64,000 nucleotides of DNA from Actinomadura livida (lineage in GTDB: Bacteria; Actinomycetota; Actinomycetes; Streptosporangiales; Streptosporangiaceae). This document shows, one piece after another, positions 1 through 9,765 of the stretch. The DNA lies in contig NZ_BMRO01000016.1 of NCBI RefSeq assembly GCF_014648675.1, positions 1 to 64,000 of the forward strand. The letters run 5' to 3'. The position numbers were made by a program, and so were the translations under genes. The notes below the pieces were generated by a model that was not told the DNA's origin, searched no databases, and was given only the letters and a program-made list of their open reading frames with translations. Positions within the stretch are counted from its first letter, which is position 1. Each line of letters opens with the position of its first letter.

Positions 1-606
1 CCGGAGGTGGCGGCCGAGGTCGGGATCGATCTGGGGTTGACGCATTTCGCGGTGACCTCGGACGGCCGGAAGATCACCTCGCCGAGGTTCCTGCGCCGCG
101 CCGAACGCCGCCTCCGCAAAGCGCAGCAGGCGCTGTCGCGCAAGCAGAAGGGATCGCAGAACCGGCGGAAGGCCGTCGCGAAGGTCGCGCGGATGCACGC
201 CCGCGTCACCGATGCGCGGCGGGACCACCACCACAAGCTCTCCACACAGTTGATCCGCGACAACCAAGCGGTCTACGTGGAGGACCTCGCGGTGAACGGT
301 CTCGCCCGCACCCGGCTGGCCAAGTCCGTACACGACGCGGGCTGGTCCCAGTTCGTCGCAAGGCTGGAGTACAAGGCCGAACGGCACGGCCGCACCTTCA
401 CGAAGGTGGACCGCTGGTTCCCCTCCTCCAAGCTCTGCGGAGCGTGCGGGACGGTCGCCGAAGCCATGCCACTGAACGTCCGCGAATGGGCCTGTCCGTG
501 CGGCGCGGTCCACGACCGGGACGTCAACGCCGCCAACAACATCCTGGCCGCCGGACGGGCGGACAGCCTAAACGCCTGCGGAGGGACCATAAGCCCCTCC
601 GCCTAG
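1..606 (+). CDS. tnpB: RNA-guided endonuclease TnpB, 5' part missing
   Basis: This is the C-terminal half (about 200 of roughly 400 residues) of an IS605-type TnpB, an RNA-guided DNA nuclease ancestral to Cas12. Counting from the GTG at 7, the RuvC-I Asp is D8 in GIDLG, the RuvC-II Glu is E92 in VYVEDL, the zinc ribbon is CGAC at 144-147 with CPC at 163-165, and RuvC-III is HDRDVNAA with D172. All three catalytic acids are present, so the visible part looks intact. The frame stays open to base 1, so the true start is outside the window. The 3' end and following right end should encode the guide RNA scaffold. Confidence 0.9.
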   Translation, partial: PEVAAEVGIDLGLTHFAVTSDGRKITSPRFLRRAERRLRKAQQALSRKQKGSQNRRKAVAKVARMHARVTDARRDHHHKLSTQLIRDNQAVYVEDLAVNGLARTRLAKSVHDAGWSQFVARLEYKAERHGRTFTKVDRWFPSSKLCGACGTVAEAMPLNVREWACPCGAVHDRDVNAANNILAAGRADSLNACGGTISPSA

Positions 607-700
607 CGGAAGGCAGGACCCGGTGAAACAGGAAGCCACAGAAGTGCCGCACACGCGACACAGGCTGAATCTCCGGCCTTCGGGCCGGGGAGCGTGTCAA
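1..700 (+). mobile_element. Right part of an IS200/IS605-family element (TnpB type)
   Basis: The window opens inside a tnpB reading frame. After its stop at 606 comes a non-coding right end finishing in a GC hairpin (671-678 pairs with 683-690, TTCG loop) and then AGCGTGTCAA. This layout, a subterminal hairpin followed by GTCAA, is characteristic of IS200/IS605 right ends. The left end lies outside the window, so it is unknown whether a tnpA is present. The element ends about 30 bp before the start of the next gene. The exact right boundary (700 or 701) is inferred. Confidence 0.75.
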
Positions 701-716
701 CGTCCCAGGGGACGAC
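545..716 (+). ncRNA. Candidate omega RNA (reRNA) of TnpB
   Basis: In IS200/IS605 elements the TnpB guide RNA overlaps the 3' end of tnpB, runs through the right end and finishes with about 16 nt of flanking DNA used as guide. Here the scaffold would end in the hairpin at 671-690, an 8-bp stem closed by a stable C(UUCG)G loop, then AGCGUGUCAA. The guide would begin near 701. The 5' limit is a guess from typical scaffold lengths; only the 3' hairpin and terminal motif are directly visible. Confidence 0.45.
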
Positions 717-730
717 CCGCTGGAGGACGC

Positions 731-1330
731 ATGCCCGCACGACCGCGCCCGGTGCTCCGCGCGCTGTGGCGCGGGACCCGGACGGCCGCCATCGCCGTGC
801 TCGGCCTGGTACCGGCGTCGGCCGCCTACATGCGGGGCGGCGTGACGGCCGCGGCCCTCCTCGCCATCTGCGGCTTCTTCGGCGCGGTCGTCGCGCTGGG
901 GCTCCTGTACGGCGGGCGGCGGCCGCTCGGGTTCAAGACCGTGCCCCTGTCGCTCGGCGCCCTGGCGCTGCTCGTCCTCTACGGCGTCGGCGTCATCGCC
1001 GCACGGGACGTCGCGATGGCGCTGGTCGGCACCGACGCCGACGCGGTCGTGGCCCGGACGTGGACGACCCAGTCCCGAGGCAGGCCGCACCACCACTGCA
1101 CGCTGCGCCGCACCGACGGCACACCGATCCCGCACGAGTACGGGTCGAACTGCGAAGGCCACGAGCCCGGCGACACGCTGCCGGTCGTCCTCGACCCGCA
1201 GGGCCGCGTCGCCCCGATCGCAGGCCCGAAGGAGGACATACCCGTGGCCGGACAGCTCCAGGTGGCGGCGGCCGCCGGCCTGGTCCTCCTCCTCTCGATC
1301 GCCATCGGCAGCCCGCCCCGCCGCCCCTGA
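731..1330 (+). CDS. Putative membrane protein, unknown function
   Basis: A protein of 199 aa with a basic N-terminus, three hydrophobic segments near residues 16-75 (two hydrophobic stretches, then LSLGALALLVLYGVGVIAA), an extracytoplasmic-looking domain, and a last membrane segment at the C-terminus (VAAAAGLVLLLSIAIG). The loop has two Cys (HHHCTLRR and NCEGH) that could pair. ATG 731 follows GGAGGA at 722-727. In-frame upstream codons run into the IS right end and are not used in this call. The family is not recognised. The IS ends only about 30 bp upstream, so its native promoter may be displaced. Confidence 0.7.
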   Translation: MPARPRPVLRALWRGTRTAAIAVLGLVPASAAYMRGGVTAAALLAICGFFGAVVALGLLYGGRRPLGFKTVPLSLGALALLVLYGVGVIAARDVAMALVGTDADAVVARTWTTQSRGRPHHHCTLRRTDGTPIPHEYGSNCEGHEPGDTLPVVLDPQGRVAPIAGPKEDIPVAGQLQVAAAAGLVLLLSIAIGSPPRRP

Positions 1331-1341
1331 CCCGCCGGCTC

Positions 1342-2192
1342 TCAGGTGCGGGCCACCTTCCGGGGGAAGATCACGGCGATCAGCCAGACGGCCAGCAGCA
1401 TGAGGCCGGCGCACCAGAGCATCCCCACCCAGAGCTCGGAACCGGGCGCCCGGCCGTTCAGCAGAGCGCGCGAGGAGTCGATGACGGGCGTCATCGGCTG
1501 GTGCTCGGCGATCGGCCGCAGCCAGGCGGGCATGGTCTCCACACGTGCGAAGCCGCTGGAGATGTAGGGCAGGAACAGCAGGATGAAGCCGTAGCCGGTG
1601 GCGGCCTCGGCCGACCCCGCCACCATCCCGAGCATCGCGAACACGCATGTGATCACCAGGATCCACACCGCGATGATCCCGACGGCGCCGAGGAACTGCG
1701 GGACGCTCGCGTCGGTGCGGAACCCGACGGCGAAGCCCACGAGGAGGACCACCGCGGTGGCCAGCAGGTTGCGCACCATCGACGACGCCGCGTGCCCCAG
1801 CAGCACCGTCACGGACGGGAACGGCATGGTGCGCAGCCGGTTCATGAACCCGGTCGTCATGTCGTTGCTGACCACGACGGAGGTGTAGGAGGCGCCGAAC
1901 CCCGCCGCGATCAGGGCGACGGCCGGCAGGACGAACGCCAGGTACGCCTCGCGCGCCCCGGCCGCGTCGCCGCCCTCCCCGACGTCCATGGCGCCGCCGA
2001 GGACGTAGGTGAAGATCAGCATGAGCAAGACGGGCAGGAGGATCGCCATCAGCAGCGACTCGCCGTCGCGGAAGGAGTGCTTGAGGCTGCGGGCGGTGAA
2101 GACGCGCAGGCCGACGAGGAGCCCGGCGCCGCGCGCCGGAGGGTGCGGTGGCGCAGGAGTCACCGTTGAGATCGCGGTCCTCGGGGTCGTGG

Positions 2193-2196
<4 letters not shown>
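1342..2196 (-). CDS. ABC-2 type exporter permease (DrrB-like)
   Basis: A protein of 284 aa with a short cytoplasmic N-terminus, a first helix in LLMAILLPVLLMLIFTYVLGG, then helices in the LAFVLPAVALIAAGFG, LLATAVVLLVGF, IIAVWILVITCVFAMLGMVAG and C-terminal LLAVWLIAVIF regions: the six-helix ABC2_membrane layout of daunorubicin-type DrrB permeases. The ATG overlaps the TGA of the ATPase gene by 4 bp (ATGA), so the two are translationally coupled. It should form the membrane half of a drug or lipid exporter controlled by the neighbouring TetR protein. The substrate cannot be told from sequence. Confidence 0.9.
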
Positions 2197-3062
<866 letters not shown>

Positions 3063-3071
<9 letters not shown>

Positions 3072-3105
3072 ACACTGAGTATGACATAAACAGTATGTGT
3101 CGTAC
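3063..3105. promoter_or_regulatory. Operator/promoter of the ABC operon and tetR
   Basis: An AT-rich island between the divergent genes. GTATGACATA occurs as a direct repeat at 3063-3072 and 3079-3088. The second copy pairs with TGTCGTAC (3098-3105) as an inverted repeat: GTATGACA, 11 nt, TGTCGTAC. The first copy overlaps the ATPase start codon. This is the expected architecture of a TetR operator repressing both directions. Binding by the adjacent regulator is inferred. Confidence 0.65.
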
Positions 3106-3164
3106 ACAGTGATCAGGTGCGCGCCAGGTCACGAGCGAGAACCACGAGTGAGAACATCGACCAC

Positions 3165-3923
3165 ATGGCAGACACGACCGGGACCGGCCTACCGCAGCCC
3201 CTCGCGATCGCCTGGGGCATGCAGGAGACCCCGCAGCGCGGGCCGGCACGCGGGCTGACCCATGACCGGATCATCGCGGCCGCCATCGAGATCGCCGACG
3301 ACAAGGGCCTCGGCGCCGTGACCATGCAGGCGGTGGCGAAGTCGCTGGACTTCACCACCATGTCGCTCTACCGGTACGTGTCGAGCAAGGACGACCTCGT
3401 GCGCCTCATGCAGGACGCCGCGCTGACCTCCGCGGAGACGGTCGAACTGCCCGGCGACTGGCGCGACGCGATCAGGATGTGGGCGGGGCTGATCCGGGAC
3501 GCCTACCGCGCCCACCCCTGGGTGCTGGAGATCCCGCGCGGGCAGACGACCGTCCTGATGCCCGCCTCGGTCCGGGCCGCCGACCTCGGGCTCGCGGCAC
3601 TGTCGGGCCTCGACCTCGCGGCCGACGAGAAGGTCGCCGCGATCCTGCTCGTCTCCCAGCACGTCGTCTCCATGGTCGAGCTGGAGCGATCCCTCGCGGC
3701 GGAGGGCAGGCCCGCCATCACCTCCGCCGGAGTGGCCGCACTGCGGAAGGTCATCACCGCCGAGCGCTTCCCGCACGTCGGCACGATCATGGCCGCCGGC
3801 GGGTACGTCGTCGACGGCGAGTCGGTGGCCGAGGCCGAGGGCGTGGACGACGAGTACGAGTTCGGCCTCGACCTGCTCATCGCCGGCCTCGAAGCCCTCG
3901 AGCACCGCCGCCGCGGAGCCTAG
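3165..3923 (+). CDS. TetR/AcrR-family regulator of the ABC exporter
   Basis: A protein of 252 aa. The N-terminal helix-turn-helix is around residues 30-80 (AAAIEIADDKGLGAVTMQAVAK, then FTTMSLYRYVSSKDDLV), followed by a long all-alpha ligand domain of the TetR_C type that often accompanies drug-exporter regulators. ATG 3165 is chosen because the region before it (GTG 3117) lies in the presumed operator/leader and adds an unlikely basic tail. Divergent from the DrrAB-like operon and next to a palindromic operator, it probably represses that operon and itself. Confidence 0.88.
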   Translation: MADTTGTGLPQPLAIAWGMQETPQRGPARGLTHDRIIAAAIEIADDKGLGAVTMQAVAKSLDFTTMSLYRYVSSKDDLVRLMQDAALTSAETVELPGDWRDAIRMWAGLIRDAYRAHPWVLEIPRGQTTVLMPASVRAADLGLAALSGLDLAADEKVAAILLVSQHVVSMVELERSLAAEGRPAITSAGVAALRKVITAERFPHVGTIMAAGGYVVDGESVAEAEGVDDEYEFGLDLLIAGLEALEHRRRGA

Positions 3924-4084
3924 GCGACGGCGTACGACCGCCCTTCACGGCCCGGCATCGGCGATCGCCCCGCAGTTCCCCTGACCCTTGCGAAAACGTC
4001 TAGTAATCAATCGACCACCCTTGGTTATCATGAGGGGGCGATCGGCTAGCACGACCGCAGAGAACTCAAGTGCAGAGGGCCGCC

Positions 4085-5137
4085 GTGACGACGACGACTG
4101 ACGACGCAGCAGCATCCGGCGACGCGCGCCGCGCCGAGCTGGCCGCGGTGACGTGCACGGAAGAGCTGGCGAGACTCCTGGCCGAGCAGTACGCGCGAGC
4201 CGATGTCTCGCTGCGCGAGCTGGAGCTGCGGACCCAGCGGGCGGGCGGGATCCGGCTGGCACGGACGACCTGTTCGGACATGCTGGCCGGCCGCAGGTTC
4301 CCCAAGAAGGCGATGATGGTCGCCTTCCTGCGGGCATGCCAGGTTCCCGAAGAGGAAGTCCCCGACTGGGAGCGGGCTTGGGCACGGGTGAAGTTGTCCC
4401 AGGTTTCTGCGACACAGGTCTCCGCGACACAGGTCTCCGCGACGCGGGTCTCCGTGGCGCAGCCCGCGGAGGCCGACGAGGTGGAGCGGCCAGTCCCGTC
4501 TCCTCCCGGCGATGCCGGGGACGGCGGCGCAGCGGCGGGCCGGGACGTCCGGCCGGTCATGGCCCGCGCCTTCCGCGTCCAGAAGCCCACGCGGCGACGC
4601 GTGGTCCTGGTGGCCGGGCCGGCCGCCGCCTTGGGCCTGGTCGCGGTCATCGGCTTCACCGCGTTCACCGGCCCCCGTCCTCCCCGCACCGTCGCCGACG
4701 ACGGCCGCGCGTTCACGACCGGCGGGTCGAGCCGGTTCTCGGTGACCGTCGATCCCGCCCACACCGAGATACGGCTGACCCGCCGACTCGACGCCATCAT
4801 CGGGGGGCAGACCGCGACCATCACCGTGGACGGGGCCCTGGCCGGGGTATGGCAGCCCCTGCCCGCGGAGGCGCGGGGCTGGCGGGAGCAGAGCGTCATG
4901 CTCCCCCCTGCGCTGACCCGGGGGCACCGCCGGCTCACGATCACCAACACGTTCGTGTCCTCGGAGATGGACTTCAACGAGTTCACGTACTTCGTCGACC
5001 AGAAGGTCGACGGAGAGTGGTCCCGGGCCGACACCGTCGACGTCGGCCCGTACCACCCGGGCAGCGAAGCCGCGCACCAGTACCGCATCACCCGGCAGAA
5101 CTGGGCCGGAAAACGCGACCTCAGCTACTTGGAGTGA
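4085..5137 (+). CDS. Membrane-anchored helix-turn-helix protein
   Basis: About 350 aa. Residues ~15-100 resemble the XRE-like domain common in actinomycetes (EELARLLAEQYARADVSLRELELRT, then RTTCSDMLAGRRFPKK). A low-complexity linker follows, then a basic patch and one membrane helix (VVLVAGPAAALGLVAVIGF), and an extracytoplasmic beta-rich domain of about 160 residues. The topology suggests an outside-sensing domain coupled to a cytoplasmic HTH. GTG 4085 has GAGGG 5 nt upstream; GTG 4070 is the alternative. It lies just after an AT-rich stretch (4005-4035) likely to hold the promoter. The ligand is unknown. Confidence 0.75.
   Translation: MTTTTDDAAASGDARRAELAAVTCTEELARLLAEQYARADVSLRELELRTQRAGGIRLARTTCSDMLAGRRFPKKAMMVAFLRACQVPEEEVPDWERAWARVKLSQVSATQVSATQVSATRVSVAQPAEADEVERPVPSPPGDAGDGGAAAGRDVRPVMARAFRVQKPTRRRVVLVAGPAAALGLVAVIGFTAFTGPRPPRTVADDGRAFTTGGSSRFSVTVDPAHTEIRLTRRLDAIIGGQTATITVDGALAGVWQPLPAEARGWREQSVMLPPALTRGHRRLTITNTFVSSEMDFNEFTYFVDQKVDGEWSRADTVDVGPYHPGSEAAHQYRITRQNWAGKRDLSYLE
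4400..4459 (+). repeat. Four 15-bp tandem units inside a coding region
   Basis: Units at 4400, 4415, 4430 and 4445 are variants of CAGGTCTCCGCGACA, the middle two being nearly identical. They encode a (Q/R)VSAT-type repeat in the linker between the HTH domain and the membrane helix of the surrounding gene. As 15 is a multiple of three, copy-number change would keep the frame. Confidence 0.85.
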
Positions 5138-5149
5138 CGCATACCTGGA

Positions 5150-5165
5150 GTGGCGCACGCGCCAC
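5150..5165. terminator. Small hairpin between convergent genes
   Basis: GTGGCG (5150-5155), loop CACG, CGCCAC (5160-5165). It sits between the stop of the HTH membrane protein (5137) and the stop of the GH43 gene (5173). The stem is only 6 bp and there is no U-tract, so this is a weak call. Confidence 0.35.
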
Positions 5166-5172
5166 CGCGGTC

Positions 5173-6489
5173 TCACGCGATGTCGACGTAGTCCAGCTCG
5201 GCCCACCGGTCGCGGTGCTGAAAACGCAGGGTGTTCCAGCCTCGGGCCAGCCTGAGCGTGGCCGGCGCCTCTCTCCAGACGTCCCAGCCATGAGCCGGAT
5301 AATCCAACACGAACTGGGTCCCGCCGTTCACCGTCACGAGGTGCCGGGCGTCGCCGTACCCGGCGGCGTACCCCACGCGCGCGGTGTAGTCCCCGGCGGT
5401 CGGCGCGAACACCCGGACGTCGACCCAGCTGTCCTCGTGGTCCAGCCCGGCGACGACGGCCCCCTGGGACGCTCCGGCGGCGCCTTCGCGGATGCGGGCG
5501 TTGTTCAGCGCACCGCCCTCGGCCTCGTAACGGGCCAGGCTTCCCCGGACGACGGGGCGGTCGTCCGCCCACCCCAGGTCCGCCCTGTAGGTCCAGCGCG
5601 CCCTTCCCTGCCAGCCGTGGAAGAAGATGTCGTCGCCGAGCACGTCCGCGCCGCCGGGGCCCTGCACCGCGCCGCCGAGGGTCTCGGTCGTCATCAGCGG
5701 CGGATGCGCCTTGGCGAAGGGCTCCGCCAGGGAGGTGGACGTGGCGTACCTGGTCGAGTAGCCGTTCCCGGTGTAGGCACCGCCCGCGAAGAAGAGCACG
5801 TACCGGGAAGGGCGCTTGACCAGCACGGGCGCCTCGATCACACCGTCCTCATCGGGATGGTCGTTGCGGATCAGCTCCCTGCGGGGGCCGACGAAGGCGA
5901 TCCCGTCCGGACGCACCTGCTGCAGCCAGATGATCGAAGGCTTCCGGGGGTCAAGCGCGTTCCCGTCGCTCTTGTAGAGCAGGTACCGCCGGCCGTCGCC
6001 GTCGACGAAGCTCGCCGGGTCGATGTCGCCGCCCTCGGCCGCATCGCAGACGAGAGGGCCGGCGCCGACGGGCCGGAACGGGCCGAGCGGCCCGTCCGCG
6101 AGCGCGGCGCCGACGCACATGCGGGTGGTCGCGGCGCTCCGGGCGGTGAAGTACATGAGGTACCGGCCGTCCTCGCGCCGGGAGACGTCCGGTGCCCAGA
6201 AGCCGTGCTCCCTGTCCGCCCAGTCCGGCTTCGCGGGCAGGGCGTCGCCGCGCATCGTCCAGGGTCCGGCGGCCGACGGCGCGCCGGCGACGGGAACCGT
6301 GCCGGCCGTGCTGGTGGTGGAGTAGGCGAAGAAGGCGGAGCCGACCCGGAGCACGTCCGGGTCGGGGAAGTCGGCGGCGATGATCGCCGTGGGAGGCACC
6401 GCGAGCGGCGCCGCGGTCGCCGTTCCGGAGTGCGCCAGGGCCGCCGTCAGCACGGTGACCAGCAGCAAGACCGGGCCGCACGATCGCAT
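5173..6489 (-). CDS. Secreted glycoside hydrolase family 43 with C-terminal carbohydrate-binding module
   Basis: A protein of 438 aa. A signal peptide (MRSC, hydrophobic core LLLVTVLTAALA, cut near ATAA) precedes a five-bladed propeller GH43 domain of about 300 residues. The three expected acids are visible: Asp in FPDPDVLR (base), Asp in DIDPASF (modulator) and Glu in GVIEAPV (acid). The C-terminal ~120 residues (RYEAEGGALNNA onward, ending WAELDYVDIA) look like a CBM6/CBM35 module. Such enzymes trim arabinan, xylan or related plant polysaccharides; the exact substrate is not predictable. ATG 6489 has GAGGAGA upstream. Confidence 0.88.
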   Translation of the reverse strand: MRSCGPVLLLVTVLTAALAHSGTATAAPLAVPPTAIIAADFPDPDVLRVGSAFFAYSTTSTAGTVPVAGAPSAAGPWTMRGDALPAKPDWADREHGFWAPDVSRREDGRYLMYFTARSAATTRMCVGAALADGPLGPFRPVGAGPLVCDAAEGGDIDPASFVDGDGRRYLLYKSDGNALDPRKPSIIWLQQVRPDGIAFVGPRRELIRNDHPDEDGVIEAPVLVKRPSRYVLFFAGGAYTGNGYSTRYATSTSLAEPFAKAHPPLMTTETLGGAVQGPGGADVLGDDIFFHGWQGRARWTYRADLGWADDRPVVRGSLARYEAEGGALNNARIREGAAGASQGAVVAGLDHEDSWVDVRVFAPTAGDYTARVGYAAGYGDARHLVTVNGGTQFVLDYPAHGWDVWREAPATLRLARGWNTLRFQHRDRWAELDYVDIA

Positions 6490-6863
6490 CGCGCTCTCCT
6501 CGTACGTACGGGAGCGGACGGCCCGCGCCGCTCAGATCAACGATGACCACCAGCAGCCATGCGAACACTGTCGGTGATGGTACCTGGTCGCCGCTTCACT
6601 CTCGTCCGGCTGCGCCCTAGGCCGTCCTGCACCGTCCCGGACGAGGACCGCACGTGTCCGGTCGTGGCCGGACCTCGCGGCGCGGCCGGCCCAATCGGCG
6701 CCGCAGCCGGCACGGATCCGGCCGAGCCCGTCCGGGCTCGTCCGCGGTCCTGTTGGACACCGCACCGGCCGGGTTTTGCTCTGTCTCGGCGCCGGCCGAT
6801 GCCACGGCCGCGACGCCGGACCATCCGACAGCTGCAGAGATGCAGCGTGCGACAGGAGAGATC
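6490..6863. other. Intergenic region between divergent secreted-protein genes
   Basis: 374 bp with no supportable gene. Near the GH43 end it holds a self-complementary CGTACGTACG (6501-6510) flanked by CTCCT and GGAGC, a possible operator, although CTCCT is also the ribosome-binding site of the GH43 gene. The rest is GC-rich and carries no clear promoter hexamers. Open frames crossing it look like artefacts of high GC. Confidence 0.6.
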
Positions 6864-7184
6864 ATGAACAGGAAACGCCTGGCCCTGGTCCCGGCCCTCA
6901 CCGCCGGGATCATCGCCTGCACCGCCGCCGCGGCCCAGGCCTCGACCATCGTCGTGTACGAGGGCAGCCACTTCTCGGGCGAATCGATGACCATCGACGC
7001 GTGCGGGCCGAGCGACATCCCCGAGCGGTTCCACGGCTCCTACAAGTGGTACGCGACGGGGCAGAGCGCCTCGATGTACAACCTGCCAGGCGGCAAGGGC
7101 CGCGTCCATCACAGGCTCAGCGCCCACTGGGACAACGAGCAGAAGACGCCCTTCGGCTGGAAGAGCATGATCATCCACTGCTGA
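6864..7184 (+). CDS. Secreted peptidase-inhibitor I36 / crystallin-like small protein
   Basis: A protein of 106 aa. A clear signal peptide (MNRKRLALVPAL to AAAAQA) leaves a mature domain of about 80 residues with the pattern VVYEGSHFSGESMTI, CGPSDIP, SMYNL and W...SMIIHC. This is the betagamma-crystallin-like fold annotated in actinomycetes as peptidase inhibitor family I36, whose prototype SMPI inhibits metalloproteases. Two Cys can form one disulfide. ATG 6864 follows ACAGGAGAG. The family assignment is from motif likeness; the inhibitory role is inference. Confidence 0.65.
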   Translation: MNRKRLALVPALTAGIIACTAAAAQASTIVVYEGSHFSGESMTIDACGPSDIPERFHGSYKWYATGQSASMYNLPGGKGRVHHRLSAHWDNEQKTPFGWKSMIIHC

Positions 7185-7207
7185 GGCGACCTGCCCGTGC
7201 GATCGGG

Positions 7208-7249
7208 CACGCCGGCGTCCCGCCCACCTTCCGCGCGGACGCCGGCGTG
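7208..7249 (+). terminator. Hairpin after the I36-like gene
   Basis: CACGCCGGCGTCC (7208-7220) pairs perfectly with GGACGCCGGCGTG (7237-7249): a 13-bp stem with a 16-nt loop, starting 24 nt after the stop codon. There is no T-run, as is usual in actinomycetes. Confidence 0.6.
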
Positions 7250-7251
7250 TC

Positions 7252-7278
7252 CCGCAACACCCGCAACACCCGCAACAC
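7252..7278 (+). repeat. Three perfect 9-bp tandem repeats
   Basis: CCGCAACAC occurs three times head to tail (7252, 7261, 7270) directly after the terminator hairpin and 35 bp before the next gene's start. It could be part of the 5' leader of that gene. Function unknown. Confidence 0.85.
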
Positions 7279-7312
7279 GCTGAAAACGTCATCGACAGGA
7301 GGAGGCTCCACA

Positions 7313-8503
7313 ATGAAGCCCTGCCACGTTCCGCCCACCCATGATCCCGAAGTCATCAAGACCGTCTACCGGACCGGCCTGCGGCTCAAGGTGTCCGCCA
7401 AGGTGATGCTGGCCGGGTTCGAAGCCGGCTGGGTCGAGTCGCACATGAACAATCTCCACTGCGGGGACCGCGACTCCCTCGGGGTGTTCCAGCAGCGCCC
7501 CAGCCAGGGATGGGGCACCCCCGAACAGATCATGAACGTGTCCTACGCCGCGGAGCAGTTCTTCGTCCGGGCCATCCGCGTGGAGCAGCGCTTCCCCACG
7601 CTCACGCCCGGGCTGACCGCGCAGGAGGTCCAGCGTTCCGCGTTCCCGTCCAGGTACGACCAGCAGGAGGCCAAGGCCAGAGCCCTGCTGGAGGAGGCCG
7701 CGCGGAGCGTGGGCGAACCCGGACCGCGGCCGGAGTCCCGGGTGAGCGTCGGGGTGCCGTCGGTGGTGGACACCGGACAAGGGATGGTGGTGTTCGGGGT
7801 CGATCCGGCCGGAGGCGTCACGCATCGATGGCAGAGCGGCGCGGGCGGCGCCTGGTCGGCGTGGACGCCGCTGGGCCGGCCCGCACCGGGCGCCGTCGGA
7901 CGGCCGTTCCCGCTGGTGGGCCGCTACGGCAAGCTCGTGGTCTTCGTCCGGGGCGCCGACGGCGCACTGTGGCACACCTGGCAGTCCGAGGAGGGGGCGT
8001 GGGCCCCCGACTGGGCACCGCTCGGCGGCCGCCTGGCCTCGGATCCGGCGGTGGTGCTGTCCCCCAACGGCGCGCTGTCGGTCTTCGCCCGCGACCCCGA
8101 CGGCCGCCTCACCCACACCTGGCAACACGGCCCCGAACAAGGCCACCGCTGGAACCCGACCTGGGCCGACATGCAAGGCGACCTCCAAGGCCGCCCCACC
8201 GCACTCATCGGCCGCGACGGAGGAATGGTCGTCTTCACCCAAGGCACCGACGGACAACTCCACCACCGCTGGCAAACCGGAACCGCCGGCCCCTGGTCCA
8301 CCTGGACACCACTCGGCGGCCGCATCGCCGACGACCCCGCGGTGGTCCTCAACCCCAGTGATGACCTGTCGGTGTTCGCCCTCGACCCCGGCGGCCATGT
8401 CACCCATACCTGGCAGCGGGGCGCCGGGCACGGACACGCATGGAACCCGGCCTGGGTCGACATGGGAGGCGACCTCGCCCGCCGCACGGCCGGCGTTCCG
8501 TAA
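7313..8503 (+). CDS. Lysozyme-like domain fused to a lectin-type beta-propeller
   Basis: A protein of 396 aa. Residues ~10-110 match the soluble-transglycosylase-like fold seen in many actinomycete proteins: WVESHMNNL with likely catalytic E42, then GDRDSLGVFQQRPSQGWGTP. Residues ~145-390 form repeats of about 50 residues with HxWQ, W..W.PLGG and VVFxxxxDGxLxHxWQ, like PLL/tachylectin-type sugar-binding propellers. ATG 7313 follows CAGGAGGAGG. No signal peptide or membrane segment is visible, which is odd for a wall-active enzyme. Part of the propeller (about 8100-8345) uses many A-ending codons (caa, gga, aca, cca) unlike the rest. Confidence 0.75.
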   Translation: MKPCHVPPTHDPEVIKTVYRTGLRLKVSAKVMLAGFEAGWVESHMNNLHCGDRDSLGVFQQRPSQGWGTPEQIMNVSYAAEQFFVRAIRVEQRFPTLTPGLTAQEVQRSAFPSRYDQQEAKARALLEEAARSVGEPGPRPESRVSVGVPSVVDTGQGMVVFGVDPAGGVTHRWQSGAGGAWSAWTPLGRPAPGAVGRPFPLVGRYGKLVVFVRGADGALWHTWQSEEGAWAPDWAPLGGRLASDPAVVLSPNGALSVFARDPDGRLTHTWQHGPEQGHRWNPTWADMQGDLQGRPTALIGRDGGMVVFTQGTDGQLHHRWQTGTAGPWSTWTPLGGRIADDPAVVLNPSDDLSVFALDPGGHVTHTWQRGAGHGHAWNPAWVDMGGDLARRTAGVP

Positions 8504-8532
8504 CGCCGGGCCGCGGAACGGGTCGGACGCGA

Positions 8533-8565
8533 ACGAGCCCCGGACCTGCGCGGTCCGGGGCTCGT
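8533..8565. terminator. Strong bidirectional terminator between convergent genes
   Basis: ACGAGCCCCGGACC (8533-8546), loop TGCGC, GGTCCGGGGCTCGT (8552-8565): a perfect 14-bp stem. It lies between the stop of the propeller protein (8503) and the stop of mdh (8578) and can serve both. Confidence 0.85.
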
Positions 8566-8577
8566 CTGCGGAGTCGC

Positions 8578-9567
<990 letters not shown>

Positions 9568-9719
9568 TCCTTCTTCTCCTGCTGCTGTGTCCGGAGCCCG
9601 CCGCCGCGCGGGTTCTCTCGCCATCGAGATATTTCCGGGCTCAGGTTATCGCGCGTCCCCTACCCGCCATCGCCCAGGTGCACCACCCGGCATGGCGGAC
9701 ATGCCCCCGAACACGCGGA

Positions 9720-9749
9720 AGGCCGCCCCGGACGAATCCGGAGCGGCCT
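9720..9749 (-). terminator. Terminator of icd
   Basis: A 13-bp stem with one mismatch (9720-9732 with 9737-9749) around loop CGAA, starting 16 nt past the icd stop on the minus strand. It separates icd from mdh, so the two are probably separate transcripts or only partly linked. Confidence 0.7.
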
Positions 9750-9765
9750 CCAAGCCACGGCGGGG

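Noticed and set aside
694..2169. A 491-codon frame overlapping the membrane protein and the ABC permease
   Set aside because: It crosses from one real gene into the antisense of another. The composition is Arg/His/Pro-rich with no domain.
4400..4459. A CRISPR or regulatory repeat array
   Set aside because: Tandem 15-bp units without spacers, in frame within a coding linker.
7252..7278. A CRISPR-like array
   Set aside because: The 9-bp units are directly tandem, with no spacers and no cas genes nearby.
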